A DNA stretch of 64,000 nt from Rostratula benghalensis (lineage: Eukaryota > Chordata > Aves > Charadriiformes > Rostratulidae), in assembly GCA_013399305.1 (NCBI GenBank), contig VXAI01000098.1, positions 105,260-169,259 of the forward strand, given 5' to 3'. The translations under genes were made by a program, and so were the position numbers. This document shows positions 59,791 through 64,000 of the stretch, piece by piece (position 1 is the first letter of the stretch; every line of letters begins with the position of its first letter). The notes below the pieces were generated by a model, which was not told the origin of the DNA, ran no database searches, and saw only the letters and a list, made by a program, of their open reading frames with translations.

Positions 59791-62268
59791 CCCCAACCCC
59801 ACCACCCCACATTCGGGAAAAGTGCCTCCCTCCTTCTCCTCCTCGCCATGCGAAACACGGGGTGATTGTAAAACTCAAAATCAAAAGGCTATTGTAATGA
59901 ACACACGCTTCCTGCTCAATTACTAATTGTTCAAAAGCTGCGGGGAGGCTGCGATCACACAGCGTATGGCAACAGAAATGTGATCCCGTAAACGAGATAA
60001 AGTCAACAGCACGCCAAGAAACCTGATCTAAGAACAGCCTGCAGTGGCACATCAGAAGCTGATGCACACATCAAAAAACAAAAAAAAAAAGGCTGGATAT
60101 TAAAGCAGCAGCAGGAGAAAAGGGGGGAAAAAAAGAAAAAAAAAATTCTGACTTTACTTTTCCTGAGCTCTGGAAGCAGTATTTGCTAAACAACCTTGGC
60201 TCTTCAGAAAAACAATTTGTGGATTATTATGAGTGTGATTATCCTTCGTAACGCTGCGGTAGTTGCATGGTCCCACATTTCAGCAGCAAGAGAAGGCAGG
60301 GAGAGATGAGCACTCCTGTTTGAAGACTGCTCCACTGGCAATTTGGTTTTCTCTAGTAAAAAGAAGGGCAGGAAGCTGCAGCATTCATTTTTCCAGGCCA
60401 GGTCTGGAGACCTCACCCCTGTGGGCACAGCGACAGAGGGCCCAGCTGCAGGAATATTTTCCAAGGAGCAACAAGTCCTGAACCTGCAGGAGGCTGGAAA
60501 TGCACAGTCCCTCAGGACTCTACAGACCTTTCCTCTAACAGCTGTGCAGAAAGGCAGTTAAACTGCATACACAGGCAAGCATTTCCTTATTCTACTAAAC
60601 TTCATCAGTTCCAGCAGCTAGACACTTGATTGGCCAACTTGCCCACATCTAAGTGCCCATGAAGGACCTTCTGCTGATGGTCCACCTCTGCAGGGACCAC
60701 AGGTGGATCCAGATGTGCTCAACACTCCAGCTGCTCATAACACCTCCCCCAAGACACAGGTGCTTTCATGATCTTCAGCAAACAATCCAGGTTTCACACA
60801 GCGAGTCTAAGACTGTCCCCTTCTGCAGGCACAGACCTTAAAAACCAAACTGGAGACTGCCTTCATTAGCAAAAAAAGAGCCTTCTATTTGTATAACATT
60901 ATCAGTAGATCCTTGTCTCCTGCCCTCAACAGTTTCCCAGCTGCAAACAAAGCTAAAATCATTTAAGTGTGTTTTTACACAAATGATTCCTTAAAGATGC
61001 ATTTGAAGAGTTAAAGAGAACAAAGGTCTGGCACATTGTGACCCAGAGAAGCAAAACAATATGCTGCTGCCAAGGGACAACAGAAAGCTTTTGATGAGAC
61101 TTCAGATTGCCTGTTTCTGTACACAAAGAGATTCATTTCTGATTGTTATTTTAAACTGCTGTTAAAATGCTAATATACAAAAAGCCTTCTTAGGCATCAA
61201 AACTAAAGAGCAAGCAAAAACTTGGACAAAATGTTCCTTTTCAAGGACATACTTCCTTTCCCATATGACATCTGGAAGCCTCTTCCTTTAATATGGGATA
61301 AGTGGTAGAAATTCAGTTCTTAACCTGCAAACTTCAAGCTCAAAAAGCTATTTGCTTTCTGTTTCTCAGACTCATCCTCACCCAGACTTGATAAAAATGT
61401 ATGTCCTAAAAAATTATTCATATTTCCAGTTGTTGGGGGTTTTTTGAACAGGATAACACTAGTCAAAGCATAGGATGCAAAGGCAGAGATAAAGATACAT
61501 ATCAAGCAACAGAGGCAATATGAACTAAAGCAGAAAAGCAGCACTTGTGGAATATAAATTACATAAATATAACACAGCCCTGCTGTACCACCTTTCCTCC
61601 CAAGGAATGGCTCTCATGCATCAGTTTCGAATATTCACCTTTCTTTTTCCTCACATACTCTGAATCTCAAATACCTGTATCAAAAGCTGCAATGCCAATG
61701 CACTAAATTACAAATATTTCCTTGACAAATGCCACCATCAGAACACAGAGCATCTTCCACGGGGTTCAAGATGCTCCTTTATGGGTCCTCACCTTTACTG
61801 GGCAGAAACAAGCCCAAAGGAAAATCCCATATATTAGCCCCCCCCCTGAATTTCGTTCTCCTCATTCTGTTTTTCTTAACAAGAGGATTTTTACTCAGCT
61901 TACAATACCGTAGGGAACCCCACTCTGCTCGCTAACACAAAGCGGATCTCCATTAAATCATCAATACTAAAATGCCCGTTCCAGGCAATAACACGGGTGG
62001 GTGAACACAGCTCCACGCCAGCCCCCAGCCCACCAGCTGCAGTTCTGCACCATCAGCCCACCAGGGCCACTAACTAACACAAGGGTTAACAGAAAATCAT
62101 CTTCCACTTGAGCTCTTTCCTTAAACACCAGGACATTTCCATTTTCGCCATCTTTTCCCCCAGAAAATCTTCTTTTGGTTACACAGAACACAACGTTCTG
62201 AAAATACATGTCCCTTCATTCAAGTTGAACACTATTAGGCAAGCCAGAAGTTGTTCTCTTCACTGTGA

Positions 62269-62289
62269 TTTTTTTTTTTTTTTTTTTTT
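62269..62289 (+). repeat. T21 homopolymer
   Basis: This is an uninterrupted T run in the upstream intron. Confidence 0.9.
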
Positions 62290-64000
62290 GTCATTTCAGT
62301 CAATTTGTAACACTAAGCAGAAAAAAGCAGCGCTCAGACTACTTGAAGTAGAGTGTACCATCCTTTCACGACTCAGAGTATTTCTAGTGGAAGTTCCCTA
62401 TTGCAGAAATATTGTCCCACTGGGATTTCAACCATTATTGTCAATTATTCTGGAGACTATTTCTGCCTTCAAACAGTGGCTTTATGCAAATGACAGAAGG
62501 AAACAAATAAAACCACTTCAAGAGCAATGAACAAATCCAAGAATAATGAGACAAAATGGTGGCAAGGATCCCCAAGGAAATTATCCATGTAGAGAAGAAA
62601 AACACTTCTGTAGGTGACTTGGCCAAGTAAATAATTAAACAGCAGGGCTGTTGACGGCAGCAGCCGCCCAGGTCTGAGCTCAAGCACCAAGATACAAACT
62701 CCAGTTTGTGACCCTTGCTGAAATGACATCAGGCAACCTCAGCCAACTTCCTGAATTTCTCTCAGGATGACTCCGCCACCGACTGCAGTGCAGTCCCGAG
62801 ATACCCCAGAGCACAAATCTGGGTGTAAGAAATCCTAGTGATGACAAAAATCAAATCCTGGGCTGAGATAGCCTCAGTGAGAGACCATTCCTCTACCAGG
62901 CACAAAGCAAACTCCCTCCTGTGACAACAGCTCTTCATCCTGCCAAGCTGTTTACAAGAAAAATAGGGTGTTCTGATGGGTTCTAACGTGTTTTACCAAT
63001 TTTGAACTATTCACTTACAGACAAAAATTTAGTAATTCCCATTTTCACCTCAGATGACACAGAAAGCCTTGAACAAATACTTACAGACCCCACATCCTTG
63101 GGCAGTTTTAGAAGAGCTGAACACCCAAATCTGGCAGTCAGGTAAATGAATGAATTCTTTACTTCAGTTGTGCAGCACAGTCTGACCCAGCGATGCAGCA
63201 GTTCCCAGGAGGAATGGCAGCATTTACCTCCAATATACAAGACCCCACGCTGAAAACACGTAATGGAGCCTTCCCCTTAAATAAGGAAGTAAAAGAGCCC
63301 AACCTTTTGCAGGACTTTGATTGTGAATTAAACATTGCCTTGCTAGCTTTATATTTAAAAGACTCTGAATGTAATAAACAGCACCAACGTGAATTCATTC
63401 AGTAACGCCAATGATAAGACTTCTGCAATGCAACATCCAATTACTGAGGAAGATGTTGGCTCATACAGGGATCTTGGCAGTAACGTATAAAAGTAGTTTT
63501 AATAAAAATCAAGAGATTCCTAAGTTGCCTTTTGGGTAAGGGGCTCTGAATATAAACAGCTACTGAAGAGGGGAGGGGAAATAGTGCCAACTGTGAAAAA
63601 GAAGTGACTCACAAATAAGAAAAAAAAAAAGATTTGAAGGTGAAGGGCCAGAAAGGCCTCTCTAAAAGCTGAGCACTGGGCAAAGGAAACCTGAAAGGCA
63701 AATATTTGGGAGGCAGGCGAGAGGGAAGCGGCGCTGAGACTATGGAATTACCTCCCCAGACACGTAGAAACTGGCAATATCTTCTGTAAGAGATAAATGA
63801 AATATGCACCCTAATAAAACAGAGGTGCCCTCTTTTGCCTTCCCCAATTTGTAACAAATGGAATGTTTGATTTGAGTGTTTGAAGTTATTCCAGTGCAGT
63901 GGTGGGTAATACGCTGTGATGCTTATTTATTAGCTCCTCTAAATGCATAAGCCCCTGTCTGATCAATCTCCCCATGTAGCCTAAAAGCTATATAAATCTG

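Larger units (their letters stand above)
50532..64000 (-). other. RERE: Upstream intron of RERE (partial), without recognised exon
   Basis: The intron entering the SANT exon continues to the window end. It contains the N gap, the CpG island, two CR1 fragments (54120, 59077), A/T homopolymers and motif clusters at about 58490-58640 and 59885-59945. I looked for the exon with the first SANT helix (a frame with CW..DE) and for ELM2 or BAH segments and found none. In mammals the next exon lies tens of kb further upstream (from memory), so absence here is expected. Confidence 0.75.

Noticed and set aside
61366..61400. Possible upstream RERE exon (acidic minus-strand codons near DES/EDE)
   Set aside because: No match to the SANT, ELM2 or BAH sequence and no acceptor-donor pair in frame.

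Overview
The window is vertebrate nuclear DNA, most probably from a bird. It carries the 3' two-thirds of one gene, RERE (arginine-glutamic acid dipeptide repeats, also called atrophin-2), on the minus strand. The avian call rests on six degenerate CR1 LINE 3' ends, with their typical 'atagaatcatagaatgg' octamer-like tails, as the main interspersed repeats, on the absence of any recognisable Alu, L1 or B elements, and on the short introns. The exact species cannot be told.

Layout, read in the direction of transcription (high to low coordinates). 64000-50532 is partial upstream intron with no exon I could recognise. It contains a CpG island (about 50999-51745) that abuts a 191-base run of N (50808-50998). 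A SANT-domain exon follows at 50531-50451. Then comes a 34.3 kb intron with CR1 fragments, A/T homopolymers and possible enhancers. Eleven further exons lie close together between 16118 and the stop codon at 2192-2190: 16118-15956, 13738-13646, 12876-12677, 11455-11294, 10069-9956, 9054-7670, 7282-7060, 6165-5445, 3770-3624, 3407-3227 and 2223-2190. The rest, 2189-1, is 3' UTR whose end I could not fix.

All introns are GT-AG and all phases join cleanly. The visible coding exons give 1167 residues plus stop: second part of the SANT/Myb domain, basic linker, GATA-type zinc finger, Ser/Lys-rich region, the long Pro/Gln/Ser-rich atrophin region, the Arg-Glu repeat blocks, the His-rich stretch and the conserved C-terminus ending KKEGDKQL. 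The BAH and ELM2 exons are not in the window.

The most informative observation is the CpG island just upstream of the SANT exon. RERE in mammals has an internal promoter giving a short isoform. The first in-frame Met available to a transcript starting here is in the fourth visible exon (12754-12752), just after the GATA finger. It predicts a protein of 1014 residues without BAH, ELM2, SANT and zinc finger, close to the known human short isoform (about 1012 residues, from memory). I see no bacterial-type system, CRISPR array, phage, tRNA or rRNA. I found no wholly undescribed biological system; the findings are gene-architecture and regulatory observations.
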